Shown piece by piece: positions 19,440 through 30,766 of a DNA stretch of 64,000 nucleotides. The notes below the pieces were generated by a model that was not told the DNA's origin, did not search any database, and worked only from the letters and a program-made list of their open reading frames with translations. This DNA is from Cordylochernes scorpioides. Its lineage: Eukaryota; Arthropoda; Arachnida; Pseudoscorpiones; Chernetidae. The first letter of the stretch is position 1. Each line of letters opens with the position of its first letter. The position numbers and the translations under genes are program-made. The stretch lies in contig CP092877.1 in the NCBI GenBank assembly GCA_030710605.1, forward strand, positions 73,779,970 through 73,843,969. Reading direction: 5' to 3'.

Positions 19440-19835
19440 TTTGTGAAAATCAATATTAATTTCAAAGAGAAATATGTACTATTTCTAACTTTTTGGATGA
19501 CGTATGAAAAGGTTGAATATATGAAGAGTAATGGTTTATATATGATTGGATGACGTATGAAAGGGTGAAAATGTGAAGAGTAATGGCGAACGGAAAATTC
19601 GATTCCCGCCCCTGGACACTTTTATTTTTCCGTTCGCCATTACTCTTCACATTTTCACCCTTTCATACAATCATATATAAACCATTACTCTTCATATATT
19701 CAACCTTTTCATACGTCATCCAAAAAGTTAGAAATAGTATATATTTCTCTTTGAAATTAATATTGATTTTCACAAAAAAAGAAACTTATGCGGGGAGGCT
19801 TCAAGTATTACTTTATAATCATACACCGCAGTCCT
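19440..19835. repeat. SINE family T hairpin (about 360 bp)
   Basis: Arms of about 165 bp are nearly perfect inverted copies of the SINE T tail (GAAGAGTAATGG, GATGACGTATGAAA, TTTCTAACTTTTTGGATGA, AAAATCAATATTAATTTC). The centre at about 19597-19625 keeps only the last part of the tRNA-like head (ATTCGATTCCCGCCCCTGGA). One arm has a small direct duplication. Confidence 0.85.
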
Positions 19836-19974
19836 TTATATAGAATTAAGTATATAAACAATACTTCTCGTGCATCACACAGATGATGGGCTTAGAAGGA
19901 GTTTGAATTCCTAGAGGAAGATAGGCGAACAGCCTCATCGAAATATCGGAAATATTTTAATAAATTGTATATAT

Positions 19975-20275
19975 ATCATAGATTCAAATATTGTTAAATC
20001 GACCGCCAGAGGTCACGCTTTGGATATAAAAACTCGTTGTTGTTTTATACCAATGGCCGGCTCAAAACATTTGTACATTATGTAAATAAGCTTTTCCTTT
20101 TTTATTCTTACGCCTTAAGCCAGGCAGTACTTTTACCAAATTATGTCTTTTATATATTCCTTAGCTCAATTAAAGAAACCTCTGATCAAGACTATTATTA
20201 TTATTGCCACGACTGTATCACCAATACCATTTAGTACTAAAAAGAACCACGACTGCATTACCATAGCATAATCTC
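19975..20275 (+). repeat. Family G dispersed repeat
   Basis: About 300 bp shared with 44195-44475 and, inverted, 58205-58495. Marker words are AAATCGACCGCCAGAGGTCA, AATGGCCGGCTCAAAAC, ACATTATGTAAATAAGCTTT and CACGACTGCATTACCATAGC. It could be a solo LTR or a Penelope terminal unit. No ribozyme was found in it. Confidence 0.7.
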
Positions 20276-20523
20276 AACAATTCTAAAATACAACATAAAT
20301 CTTTTTTTATTTATAACATATATATATTTATATTATCCCATTGTATAATTATACAAGGTCATGGAGACTATATTCCTAGATCAAATTCACAATCTTGGTA
20401 GGGTTGGAATATAGGTCTTGTTTTGAGGCTTCCAGGCATTCCAAGAGGTAGTCTGATGAGGTCTATTTGGTCCTGTAAATGGTGACGCTTACTATGATAA
20501 GATACAATGTACAACTATCCATG

Positions 20524-20830
20524 TGGGGGTCGATTGAAGTATGGTCTAAACCGTTGGTTTTCCACCGCTACGACCCGGGTTCGATTCCCGCATTGGGGAC
20601 TTTTTTCAAATTAAAAATAAAATGCTCCAATGGCCCCCGATTCTTGCAAAAGTCTAACCCCACCAGCGAGTGAAAGTATTCAAACGAGGCTCTGACACAT
20701 TTGTAAGGGCAAAGTCGAACTGCTTTTCACATGTGTAGACATGTGGTGCACTTACAGTAAAAGCAGTCGTCTACTTCTACCCACCATGATTATCATGGCC
20801 TGTACCACGTGTACTAGGGATAAGAAAAAC
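20524..20830 (+). mobile_element. tRNA-Glu-like SINE (family E-SINE), full copy
   Basis: The head (20526-20600) has box A-like TGGTCTAAACC, a GTTGGTTTTCCACC anticodon arm resembling tRNA-Glu(TTC), and box B GGGTTCGATTCCC. The body holds GCCCCCGATTCTTGCAAAAG, CAGCGAGTG, TCGAACTGCTTTTCACATG and CATGATTATCATGGCCTGTA. It ends in GTACTAGGGATAAG. Eight copies or parts lie in this window. Confidence 0.85.
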
Positions 20831-21344
20831 AACTATCCATGTGATGATAACAATGATTTTTCTCTCCTAATATGACGACCAGATAGACAACCCTGGAGGT
20901 AAATCAGAACAAAGGGCACAAAATACTAATTAGTGGGGATCTCGGGAAATCCCTCTATGGCAAGTCAATTATAACAATACGTCTCATTACATAATTAATT
21001 TACACGTCTCCAACATGGTGTAATTGATTGGGTTTACGTAACGTAACTAATTGGCGTTGATTAATTAGTTAATCAAGAAACGGGAGTGTTAACCTCTTTA
21101 ATCCTCGACCTGGCTGTATGTAGGTTGGATGAAGTGGGGAGATTCTACACCTATCCAGTATACTTCCACACGGATATAACCTTCATGATGTTTCAATGAT
21201 AAAGTCTTGCAATCTCTATATCCTAACTGGACAAGGCCGTCTTATGTCCATAGTTTGCTTAAATACCATTTCTGAGATTTTACCCTTCGTCTTATGTCCA
21301 TAGTTTTTTAAATGCCATTTCTAATAGTCTACCCTTCAGTGTTT
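20831..21344. other. Unclassified DNA with family C ends
   Basis: At 21240-21335 are two direct pieces of CTTATGTCCATAGTTT with ACCATTTCTGAGATT, the distal part of family C. The rest shows nothing recognisable. Confidence 0.4.
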
Positions 21345-21657
21345 TGTTTTTTCGCTTATCCCTAGTACACGTGTTATAGGCCATGATAATCATGGTGGGT
21401 ATAACTTGATGACTGCTTTTACTGTAAGTGCATCACATGTCTACACATGTGAAAAGAAGTTCGACTTTGCACTTAGAAATCTGCCCGAGTCCTGTTTGAT
21501 TACTTGCATTCACTGGTGGAGTTGGACTTTTTCAAGAATCGGGAGCCATTGGAGCATTTTTTTTAAATCAGAAAAAAGTGTCCAATGCGGGATTCGAACC
21601 CGGGTCGTAGCGGTCGAAAACCAACGGTTTAGACCATCCTTACACCAACCTTCAGTG
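21345..21657 (-). mobile_element. tRNA-Glu-like SINE, minus strand
   Basis: A full copy in reverse: tail at 21355-21560, head with GGGATTCGAACCCGGGTCGT at about 21590-21655. It is inserted into family C sequence: the CCTTCAGTG word appears on both sides (21322 and 21648), consistent with a target duplication. Confidence 0.83.
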
Positions 21658-21830
21658 TAGCATATATAATCAGAATGATCCAATACAGTATTAGAGTTAT
21701 AAAGAAGCGGTCTGGTAGATTAAATTGGCGAAAGCGCTGTGAGGGTTCACCACTGATGATCCAAGCCCTCCCAATATTTTTTCATCGCAGTAAGGACAGT
21801 AGAAGTTTGATTGATGTATAAAAGAAACAT
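21658..21830 (+). repeat. Family C repeat copy
   Basis: Plus-strand copy with AGAGTTATAAAGAAGCGGTC, ATTGGCGAAAGCGCTGTGAG and CACTGATGATCCAAGCCCTC. GAAA is kept but the second core is CTGATGATCC, so the paired segment is damaged. Confidence 0.7.
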
Positions 21831-21989
21831 TCATGCCTTAATGTTTTCATTTTCTATATATAGATGGCGCGCTATTGCTTTATATTAATTTATCATTGAA
21901 TGTTGAAAGTGTCGAATCGCTTTGAATTTTTTGAAGGTAGCATATGATCAAGAAATAGTTAAAAAACTTTACTTTCACTTTACTATCCC

Positions 21990-22235
21990 GCATTGGGCAC
22001 TTTTTTTCTAATTAAAAAAATGCTCCAATTGCCCCCGATTCTTGCAAAAGTCCAACCCTACCAGCGAGTGCAATTAACCAAACAGGGCTCTCTAGCACAT
22101 TAATAAGTTCAAAAGTCGAACTGCTTTTCACATGTGTAGACATGTAGTACACTTACATTAAAAAGCAGTTGCTAACTACCCAACATGATTATCACTTGAT
22201 TATCAGCTTGTACCACATATATTAGGGATGATAAA
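21990..22235 (+). mobile_element. tRNA-Glu-like SINE, 5' truncated
   Basis: Starts within the head (CCCGCATTGGGCAC) and runs to CCACATATATTAGGGATGAT. It has small insertions compared with the other copies. Confidence 0.75.
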
Positions 22236-22474
22236 AATAATTTAAAAAAACGTATTATCTTTATAGCTTAATACGTTATCACTCTATCCACTATGATTAT
22301 CATGGGAGTATATGAGTGAACATATTTGGCGTAACTTCAATATAAGTTATCAGAGCCCTCTATTCTTCCGAGGATCAAATGGCTTGATACTAATGGTTCA
22401 ACATCTTGGTATAAGAAATAATAAAAATAAAATCTTTCTCATTCATTTTTGATAGACGATAATTAAAATATATA

Positions 22475-22756
22475 TGTGGTGACCGCACTTTGCTTCAGCG
22501 AGCGCGAACTGGGACAAAGCACCACTACACACACGGGGCAGTGGACGGCCTAGGCAACCGCGAGCGTCAACCTGACTACGCATGCGCAAACATCCAGACT
22601 CTGGCCACTCACGCGGTAAACAAGAAGGCTTGATCCCAACGGCCGTTACTTCTTTTCTCTTTATATATTTCTGGCTTTAAATGAATTAATTTTAATTATA
22701 ATTTTATCAGCGGCCTTTCCTCAAGCCACACCAACACATCACGCAACCATCCCACA
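22475..22756 (+). repeat. Possible solo LTR
   Basis: A 282-bp block, TGTGGTGACCGC...ATCCCACA, starts and ends TGT/ACA, is flanked by TATA on both sides and is far richer in GC than its surroundings in its first 180 bp. A CTTTATATATTTC promoter-like stretch lies near 22660. No partner LTR is in the window, so this is inferred from ends, composition and flanks. Confidence 0.45.
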
Positions 22757-23614
22757 TATATATAGATTCGGATTATATAAATTATAAATATTTATATAAT
22801 TATTATTTTTTGACCAGAAGTTGGTTAGCTGTTATTAGTATTCTTATTTTTTTCCTAGAATTGTCTTGAAGCCTTTTTTATATAGAACTGTTCGTTTTCC
22901 TTATTATATTCCTTTTACTTTAAACATATATAAAAGAAAATATGTGTTAAAAATATCTCTTCCTTTGTTTTGTAAGTAAATAATCTTTAATAAATATAAT
23001 CTTTTGGGTATTTAAATTAGCGTCTTATTTAATAATAATCCACGCCTTATATAGATTCGACAACAATTTTCTACATAAAAATGGAAAGCTATTCCAATAA
23101 AGTATATTTTTAGAATTTAACAAATAAACATTTCTCAAGTCAAATTTCACCATATTTATTTGTTTAATTATATACAATTTCTATAGTAAACAATGGAAAA
23201 ACACCAGCTGTGTTGAAATATATATATCAGGGTTAAAAAATCTGGAAGAAAATTTCAATTTAATTTTAGCAGAGAGCTCTGTAAAAAGCAGAAGAGCTAG
23301 TTCCATAATTGAACGGTAGAGGGAGCTACTATAGCTAATTAGACAAAGAATCTTGGAAGTATTTTTATTATTGGATAATTAAAGTGGGTTGGAAAGATGG
23401 TCAATATTGTTTTATTGTTTGTGTGTGAACAATACTGCCACCATTTCAAAATTACTTTATTGTTTAAAGTCGTTTCCCCTCTCTAAGCCATAGATAACAC
23501 TGTGAAATTGGCTTTTCTCAATTTAACTCCCAAAGTTTTATTAACCGTTATTCATTCTAATATATAAACTGATTATAAGTGATGATATATTGGTTATAGA
23601 AGTGTTGGCTATAA
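22757..23614. other. AT-rich DNA, nothing recognised
   Basis: No gene, RNA or shared repeat was seen. Confidence 0.5.
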
Positions 23615-23721
23615 CAATTATTTTATTTCCAAAGCGCTATATCCCGCAAGGGATACTTGCGCCAAACAAGAAGAAAAGTTTATTTACATAAGTTATTTAC
23701 ATTATTCAACGCATGAAAACA

Positions 23722-23919
23722 TCAGAGATCCAGATTTTGTAGAAAGTTTAGAATGTATTTACAAAATGAATTGAACTTTAAATATGATTTTTTATCGGAA
23801 ATCAAATCGTTAAGTTCACAAACAACTAGTTTATTCTTCATTCTATAATCTTGGAATGCTGGGCAATCGATCAGTAGATGTCTTGAGGTTTGTTCCTCAA
23901 TACCACAAAAGCAATTTCC
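23722..23919 (-). pseudogene. LINE ORF2 C-terminus
   Basis: The frame of 66 codons ends at TGA 23722. It starts with the terminal knuckle CFCGIEEQTSRHLLIDCPAF (C, C, H, C) and ends in a Lys/Phe-rich tail. The knuckle is typical of RNase H-bearing LINEs. The 3' UTR runs on to about 23615 and contains AATAAAC and a GCAAGTATCCCTTGCGGGAT stem. Only the 3' end of the element is present, as expected from incomplete reverse transcription. Confidence 0.75.
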
Positions 23920-24077
23920 TCAAAGCTTATAGTCCATAGTTAATCTAAAATACCCATTCCAAGAATCTAGCATCAGTATCACTATAATAGTAAGATCGAA
24001 AACTGGTTATAGAATGATTCTGTCTATACAACCTCCTAAGAAAAGTTCTCACGTATATACATTTTAATACTCTTATA

Positions 24078-24372
24078 TATGGGGGTCGGTGGAAGGATGG
24101 TCTAAACCGTTGGATTACGACCGCTACGACCCGGGTTCGATTCCCGCATTGGGCACTTTTTTCTGATAAAAAAAAATGCTCCAATGTTCCTCGATTCTTG
24201 CAAAAGTCCAACCCTACCAGCGAGTACAAGTAACCAAACGGGGCTCTGGCACATTTGTAAGTGCAAAGTCGAACTGCTTTTCACCTGTATAGACATGTGG
24301 TGCACTTACAGTAAAAGCAGTAGCCTACCTCTACCCACCATGATTATCATGGCCTGTGCCACGTGTACTAGA
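24078..24372 (+). mobile_element. tRNA-Glu-like SINE, full copy
   Basis: The head (24080-24155) has intact box B in CCGGGTTCGATTCCCGCATT and an anticodon arm read as GTTGGATTACGACC. The tail ends CACGTGTACTAGAGATAA. It lies next to the distal part of family C (ACCCATTCCAAGAATCTAGC at about 23950). Confidence 0.83.
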
Positions 24373-24579
24373 GATAATCAAAGAAAAACCTCTTATTTTA
24401 TTCTTTTCATCCGTTTAATTAACAGCTATTTAAACATTTTGACCAATGACAAAGTTGTTTCCATTAGATCTACAAGAAAATTTGTCGAAATACATTTGAA
24501 AATTATCCCGCAGATGTTTCTTTTAAATGAAAAAAATCGAAATTTTATTTTAAGGAGAAATAATGATTATTTTTAACCT

Positions 24580-24722
24580 TAGGGATGAGGTATGAAAGGA
24601 TGAATTGTGAAGAGTAATGATGAACGGAAAAATAAAAGTATCCAGGGATGGGAATCGAACCCACAGTGTTCCGCTTACCGGGCAGATGTCATGTCCACTA
24701 TGTTACCCTGGACATATTTCTC
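24580..24722 (-). mobile_element. tRNA-Thr-like SINE (family T)
   Basis: The head lies at about 24638-24712 on the minus strand, with CCTGGACA ends and box B. The tail, GAAGAGTAATGATGAACGG and GGATGAGGTATGAAAGG, lies to its left and continues to about 24480. Confidence 0.8.
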
Positions 24723-24965
24723 CGTTCGTAAATATTATATAAAGTAATTTATAATACAATATAATGCGGCTTATGATTGTAGAACGACATTTGAAATTAT
24801 CATGTATGTGTTTCTTTTTTTCCTTCAAAAGAAAATTTGTAAATTACTTTTAAGTTCTTGTGCAATAATTCGGTAAAGAGGTAGCAGTCTCTCGAAATAT
24901 TTTGAGAAATTGTTTTTCTTTGATAAATCCACAGGTAAACCTTTTTACATAACAATATATTATAA

Positions 24966-25360
24966 AAAAGGCATCTCCTTATCGTGCAACTGAAAGTTGC
25001 TGATGGCTTGCGCCATCTATCGGAATAAATATCAATTATTCTCGTTAATTTTTAATAATTCCAGAATTGGCCAAATACCCATTCTTGATTAATCAAGAAA
25101 AGCTAACCACGGACGCGTTTCGGGCTGTTGGCCCTCATCAGCGTGGTGCAAACTGTACCTCAACGACAAAAAATCTGGTCATTCAGGCATCCTGAAAAAT
25201 CATGAAACGGGTAGTTAAGGCCAAAATTGCCTGAGAATGGGTATTTGGCTAATTCGGGAATAATTAAAAATCAACGAGAATAGTTTATATTTATTCAGAT
25301 AGATGGCGCAAGCCAACAGCAACTTTCAGTTGCATGATAAGGAGATGCCTTTTTTAATTT
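24966..25360. mobile_element. Family A fold-back element
   Basis: The arms start AAAAAAGGCATCTCCTTATC and end with its inverse. They share GTGCAACTGAAAGTTGCTGA, GCGCCATCT, TCAACTATTCTCGTT and GAATTGGCCAAATACCCATT. Only the left arm keeps the hammerhead. The right arm is shorter and has TAGTTAAGGCC in its place. Confidence 0.85.
25107..25146 (-). ncRNA. Hammerhead ribozyme, family A
   Basis: On the minus strand: helix I CCACG/CGTGG, core CTGATGA, helix II GGGCC-AACA-GCCC, GAAA, helix III ACGCGT (self-complementary), triplet GTC. Every conserved position of the hammerhead core is intact. Confidence 0.9.
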
Positions 25361-25444
25361 ATATATCTTATTCCAGTACAATATCACATTTGTACTATTT
25401 TTTTCATATCAATATATATGGTATATAAATTTTATTTTGAATCA

Positions 25445-25650
25445 TATTTTTCATAACAAACTCTGAGAAATCGACCGCCAGACAGCTTCATCTTACACTT
25501 TATATTGTTGTTGTTTTCTTCTGGCTGGCGAAAACCTTTTGTAAATATGTAAATTGGTAATCAAGTTTTAATTTAATTTTCTTTTTTCTTCACGCCTCAA
25601 GTCAGTAATTTCTTTCTCAATTATTTTATCATTTCAATTTTAAAGCCAAT
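25445..25650 (+). repeat. Diverged family G copy
   Basis: AAATCGACCGCCAGACAGCTT, a TGGCGAAAACCTTTTGTAAA block and TCACGCCTCAAGTCAGTAA follow the order of family G with many changes. Confidence 0.55.
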
Positions 25651-25795
25651 AGTGATTTAAATTGATTTTATTGTATTTTTCTTCAAAAAGGTTTACTGCT
25701 TTATACCATTGGCAAAATACTCTTGTATTCAAAATCAGAAAATAATTTAAATCTCAAAATAGTTTATAACATATATATACTCTGATAATTCGAAA

Positions 25796-26570
25796 CTATT
25801 ATAGACGCGCATGATTCTTTTAAAAATTATACTATTTCTACTGCCCTTACTGCAATGGAAAAATTAATGGGAGGGCCTGGCTCATCAGTGGTGAACCCTC
25901 CCAGCGGTTTCGCCAGTTTAATCTACCATACCGCTGTTATATTGTATTTTAGATTTTCTTTTTATAGTGGTACTGATGCTAGACTCTTGGAATGGGTATT
26001 TTAGATGAACTATGGACATAAGCTTTGAAGACAGTAGAAATACATACAACGACATTTGAAAATTATCCCGCATGAGTTTCTCTTCAACGACAAACCAAAA
26101 TTTATTTCAAGGAGAAATAACGATTATTTCTAACCTTAGGGATGAGGTATGAAAGGATGAATTGTGAAGAGTAATGGTGAACGGAAAAATAAAGTGTCGA
26201 GTTTATCATTTCTCTTCACAATTCATCCTTTCATACTTCATCCCTAAGGTTAAAAATAATCGTTATTTCTCCTTGAAATAAATTTTGATTTTTCTTCAAA
26301 AAGAAACTCATGCGGGATAATTTTCAAATGTCGTTGTATGTATTTCTACTGTCCTCAAAGCTTATGTCCATAGTTCATCTAAAATACCCATTCCAAGAGT
26401 CTCTAGCATCAGTATCACTATAAAAGGAAAATCTAAAATGCAATATAACAGCGGTATGGTGAATTAAACTGGCGAAGCCGCTGGGAGGGTTCACCACGGA
26501 TGAGCTAAGCCCTCCCTTTAATTTTTCCATTGCAGTAAGGGCAGTAGTAATTGTTTATTTTTTTAAAAAA
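25796..26570. repeat. Nested 775-bp palindrome: family C around SINE T
   Basis: The outer part of each arm is a full family C unit with CAGTGGTGAACCCTCCCAGC and ACTGGCGAAGCCGCTGGGAG. The inner part is the SINE T tail (CGACATTTGAAAATTATCCC, AACCTTAGGGATGAGG). The centre is at about 26200. Arms of about 385 bp differ by only a few per cent by eye. The tRNA head is nearly gone at the centre. Confidence 0.88.
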
Positions 26571-26747
26571 TTATACGCAATCACAAGCCGCATTATATTA
26601 TATTGTATTAGAAATACATAAAATTATAAATATATAATGCATCATTATATATATACTGTATCTCATTTCAATTTTACCTTTAGAATTAAAAATACGTATG
26701 AATTGAATCTGAAATTTTTATAACAATATTACAAAATGAATCTTACA

Positions 26748-26930
26748 GAGAGAGAGAGAGAGAGAGATTGAAACTGATTTATCACAATGTACATATAAGA
26801 TTATATAAGGTTAAATACATAAAATGAATAAATAAGATTAATAATGATAGATATATGAATAAATATATATAATAAATAATAATATAATAAATAGAGAGAG
26901 AATGAAGAATAATGAGAATAATACAATGAA
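26748..26930. repeat. (AG)n tract and LINE-tail sequence
   Basis: (AG)n at 26749-26768, then a CATATAAGATTATATAAGG block repeated at 27380-27460. The LINE fragment lies between the two direct copies. Confidence 0.7.
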
Positions 26931-26931
26931 A

Positions 26932-27322
26932 TTATGATTGAGGAAGGCTCCACCATCTTGCTAGAGTCCTCCTCCAGACGATGAGAGGGTCTTCTTGGAC
27001 GCCCCGTATCTCCAGGCCCAGGAAGTGCTTGTAGATACGGGTCTTGGCAGACGCCAGGATGGCCAGGGCGTCGTCCTCCAGGTCATGCCCGAAGATCCAT
27101 CCCTGCAGGTCAGGGGGCCGCTGGATGATAGTGAAGGCCTCCAGGATGACAGGCCTGATCCGCCTACAGGACCAGTAGCGGTGGGCCAGTGACAGGTCTT
27201 CGAACCCACAGGCGATGCAGGAATCCCGGGCTGAGGCCGGATGCGCTGGATGGGGAAGGGCGTGAAGGGCCAGCCGCACGGCAACGTCGGCATTGTGCCC
27301 CGAGAAGGCACCTCGCCTAATA
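26932..27322 (-). pseudogene. LINE ORF2 C-terminus, GC-rich
   Basis: An open frame of about 130 codons on the minus strand has no Met start. It begins GEVPSRGHNADVAVRLALHA. The knuckle is CIACGFEDLSLAHRYWSC (C, C, H, C). The conserved end is DDALAILASAKTRIYKHFLG, RRTLARWW and then the stop. The same end motif occurs in the fragment at 59199-59403. It is much richer in GC than its AT-rich setting, as expected of a retroelement coding end. The frame has no internal stop, so this is a young truncated copy. Confidence 0.8.
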
Positions 27323-27536
27323 ATAAATAGAGAGAGAGAAAGAGAGAGAGATTGAGATTGAAACTACTTTATTTCAAAGTCCATATAAGATTATATAAGG
27401 TTAAATACATAAATATGAATAAATATGATTATATAATGATAAATATAGGAAAAATAGATATAAATAGATAAAAAAAATAATTTATAAATATACATATATA
27501 TAAAATATATACAAGGTCTTCAAGAGAGAGAGAGAG

Positions 27537-27576
27537 AACGCTTCACGATTTTGCGTGTCATCCTTGCGCAGGGGCC

Positions 27577-27616
<40 letters not shown>

Positions 27617-27632
27617 ACCGCCGAACAAGCGT

Positions 27633-27634
<2 letters not shown>
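27537..27634 (-). ncRNA. U6: U6 snRNA-like sequence, probably a pseudogene
   Basis: The minus strand matches U6 almost throughout: GGTACATATACTAAAATTGG, AACGATACAGAGAAGATTAG (the ACAGAGA box), CATGGCCCCTGCGCAAGG (AGC region) and ATGACACGCAAAATCGTGAAG. The 5' stem appears one base short (GCTTGTTCGGCGG). After GCGTT the sequence passes straight into (CT)n, with no T-run terminator. No TATA or PSE element could be judged upstream, where (CT)n again follows. The lost terminator and 5' change suggest a retroposed copy. Confidence 0.85.
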
Positions 27635-27669
<35 letters not shown>

Positions 27670-28307
27670 CGTAACATAGAGAATAAATATATATTATAAC
27701 AATTTAACGTGAACCAACTAAACTAAAATAAAAGATTTAATTTGAAGAGATCAAGAGAAAAGTGTGCACAAAGAGATATAAAACTTCTAATAGACAACTT
27801 ACCAAAGTAAATCTCTACAAATAAATTATAAATATATTCATTAAAACCTCTTTTCTAAAATAGTTTAGTTTGGTAAATCTTCTTTTAAAAAGAGCAAAAA
27901 ACAGCAAAGAACTAAGCAAAGAAAAGGGGCAGCCCTTTCAATAAATCATCTTGGACGAAAAGTTGGTGGAATAGCATATTCTATTATTGAGAAAGGGGTT
28001 TAAAAAACCAATTCCGGACTGTCTAAGCCTGAATTTAGATTAGGTTAGGTTAGTTTAACTGACCGTTTTAAACAATCCTGCTAGTTTTACTTTGGCTTGT
28101 TACAAATAACATTTGAACAAATGGTAGTTATTTAATTATATATTTTATTCTGAAACTACAAGCTTCATATATAGACTATTTTATATATTTTTTTGTTCAC
28201 ACACACCTATTTATATTGGTTATTTAGAAAGTTTATATATATATTTTTTTTTTGCAAGAATTCTTTTTATTATTGAAGAAATATATTATTATATATTTTT
28301 TAAATTA
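27635..28307. other. (AG)n then AT-rich DNA
   Basis: (AG)n at 27639-27666. No gene is recognised beyond it. GATTAGGTTAGGTTAG at about 28040 is a short chance run and not a telomere array. Confidence 0.5.
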
Positions 28308-28807
28308 GAACCAATGAAAATAATTATAAAAAAGGGCATACCTGAATCTGAAGAAAAAGAAAAACAGGTTTTCAAAATAATTTCGATGGATTGGTCTCTA
28401 TCTATTTATTGTATCCAAAAACGTAAAGGTCGTTTACATATTCTTATAGATTACATGGAAAAACTTGGCATTGGTCAAATATTTAAAATGTTTATAATTA
28501 AAAGTATAAAAAAGGAGTATGAAAATATATATATGGAAAATGAAGATTTTTTAAAATATTAATATAACACCATTTTTCAATAAAGAAATGAATGATATAG
28601 AGAGAGCTTCATCTTGTATATGTTCAATGGATCACCTTTTAAACTCGCACACAATAAATGCTAGAAAGGAGTTCTAGATATGGTCTGAGGAGATATGCAA
28701 CAACACCAAAAGGAAAAGTAATATAAGGTTATATGATATATTATAATAATGACTTTGGTTTATATTACAAGATATTGGCTACACTTCTGATTGATGGTCC
28801 TTATATA

Positions 28808-29640
28808 TGGCTTCTTTTTATGTGATGGCCTATTTGTTTACATACGGCTTCACTTTATGTAATGGTCTATTTATTTGTATATGGCTTCACTTTATGTGAT
28901 GGTCTATTTGTTTGTATATGGCTTCACTTTATGTGGTGGTCTATTTGTCTGTATATAGCTTCACTTTATGTGATGGTCTATTTGTCTGTATATGGCTTCA
29001 CTTTATGTGATGGTCTATTTGTCTGTATATGGCTTCACTTCATGTGATGGTCTATTTGTCTGTATATGGCTTCACTTTATGTGATTGTCTATTTGTTTAC
29101 ATATGGCTTCACTTTATGTGATGGTCTATTTGTTTACATATGGCTTCACTTTATGTGTTGGTCTATTTGTTTGTATATTGCTTCACTTTATGTGATGGTC
29201 TATTTGTTTGTATATGGCTTCACTTTATGTGATGGTCTATTTGTTTACATATGGCTTCACTTTATGTGAAGGTCTATTTGTTTGTATATGGCTTCACTTT
29301 ATGTGATGGTCTATTTGTTTGTATATGGCTTCACTTTATGTGATGGTATATTTGTTTGTATATGGCTTCACTTTATGTGATGGTCTATTTGTTTCTATAT
29401 GGCTTCACTTTATATGATGGTCTATTTGTCTGTTTATATATATATATTGCGTATGATATTGTTTTTTACAGCACAATACAACAATGTTGGCAAGTTTCTC
29501 TAGAGTGGAATGTCGAGGTGACGAGTTTATGGCTTCACTTTATGTGATGGTCTATTTGTCTGTATATGGCTTCACTTTATGTGATGGTCTATTTGTCTGT
29601 ATATGGCTTCACTTTATGTGAAGGTCTATTTGTAAATGGA
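28808..29640 (+). repeat. 37-bp minisatellite, over 20 units
   Basis: The unit is TATATGGCTTCACTTTATGTGATGGTCTATTTG with TTTG or TCTG, in exact 37-bp steps (for example GCTTCAC at 28921 and 28958). The array is broken once at about 29435-29525 by unrelated AT-rich sequence and then resumes for three units. The open frames over it are a by-product of the period. Confidence 0.95.
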
Positions 29641-30766
29641 TTATAGTTTCAATGTGGTTTTATTCCATTCAGGATTGTTTATTTGTTTGAATATTGTTTC
29701 ATTCCAGATAAGATGAGTTGTTTTTTTCTATATGGTGTGTTCAATTCTAGGTAATGGCATCTCACTATTAATCTTGGGATATGAAGTAACTTTTATTCTA
29801 AGGGAAAACATCCATGTTTTCTTTAACCTTTTTAAATTAATTCTTTTTTAGAAATTCTTATAGAATTCTTTGTGTCGCGAACTGATATTTTTTCTTTATT
29901 CTATAAAAGTAACAAGAGCGATAAAAAAAAGACAAAAATATTATTCTATTTGCGAAGGGTTTTCAAAAAACTGTTTATATTTACATATAATAACTTTAAT
30001 TTCGACAACATATTTTAAAAATTGAATTTGAAATCTTCTCAAATTTATTTTTTGAGAATAAAATGGTCATATCACTTTTTTACATATTAATTAGAATATA
30101 TAAAATGATTAAACATTAAAATAAATATATTTTAAAAATTTATCTCATGTTTAAATTAAGCAATGTTTTTCAAATTAAACAATTCAATTCAAATAGGGAT
30201 TAAAATGTTATAAAAGTTTAAATATTTAAAATATACGTTTTATTTGAAATCTTTTTAAAATAAATCTGCTGAGATAGAATAACTTTTTTAAAAATGATTT
30301 AAGCAAATGTTTTATTTAATTCAAATAGGAATTAGCATTAGATATGACATAATTACATTTATAAATAGAAATATAATTTAGTATAACTTTTTTTGTATAT
30401 TTTTCAAATTCCTTTTAAAGTCGGTTAGAAAAGAAGATGAAATTAATAAGAAAATTAAATTTTAAAAGGATTATAACGCCCATGTTTTATCTTTGCTTCT
30501 TACGTTGCTATGTTTGTAAAATTTCTTTTTTCATATATAAATTATTTTAAAAGGTAAATTCTTTGTTAAAATTGAAGTCTACGGTGATAAAATAATAAAA
30601 ATAAATTCTTTAAAGGTGAATTGATTTAATGCCCTTCTTATATTTTTTCACGAAAATTGATTATGTGTTTGATATTTTTATTGAATTTTTGAGGTTTTAT
30701 TTTCATATTTCTATGTACACATTATGGATTTTTCACTGAAATATAAATCAATTATTATAAAATTAT
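29641..30766. other. AT-rich DNA, nothing recognised
   Basis: No gene or shared repeat was seen in this stretch of about 1.1 kb. Confidence 0.5.

Noticed and set aside
19870..19960. Hammerhead-like AGGAAGATAGGC...CATCGAAATATCGG block
   Set aside because: A GAAA and a short stem exist, but the CUGANGA block cannot be identified.
28030..28060. TTAGG telomere-type repeat
   Set aside because: Only two to three imperfect units.
28314..28562. An 82-codon Lys/Ile-rich frame
   Set aside because: In AT-rich DNA this length and composition are expected by chance, and no domain is seen.
28862..29547. Open frames over the 37-bp minisatellite
   Set aside because: They follow from a repeat without stop codons in these frames and not from a gene.
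26750..29640. A CRISPR array in the regularly repeated DNA
   Set aside because: Repeats are directly adjacent without unique spacers, and all context is eukaryotic.
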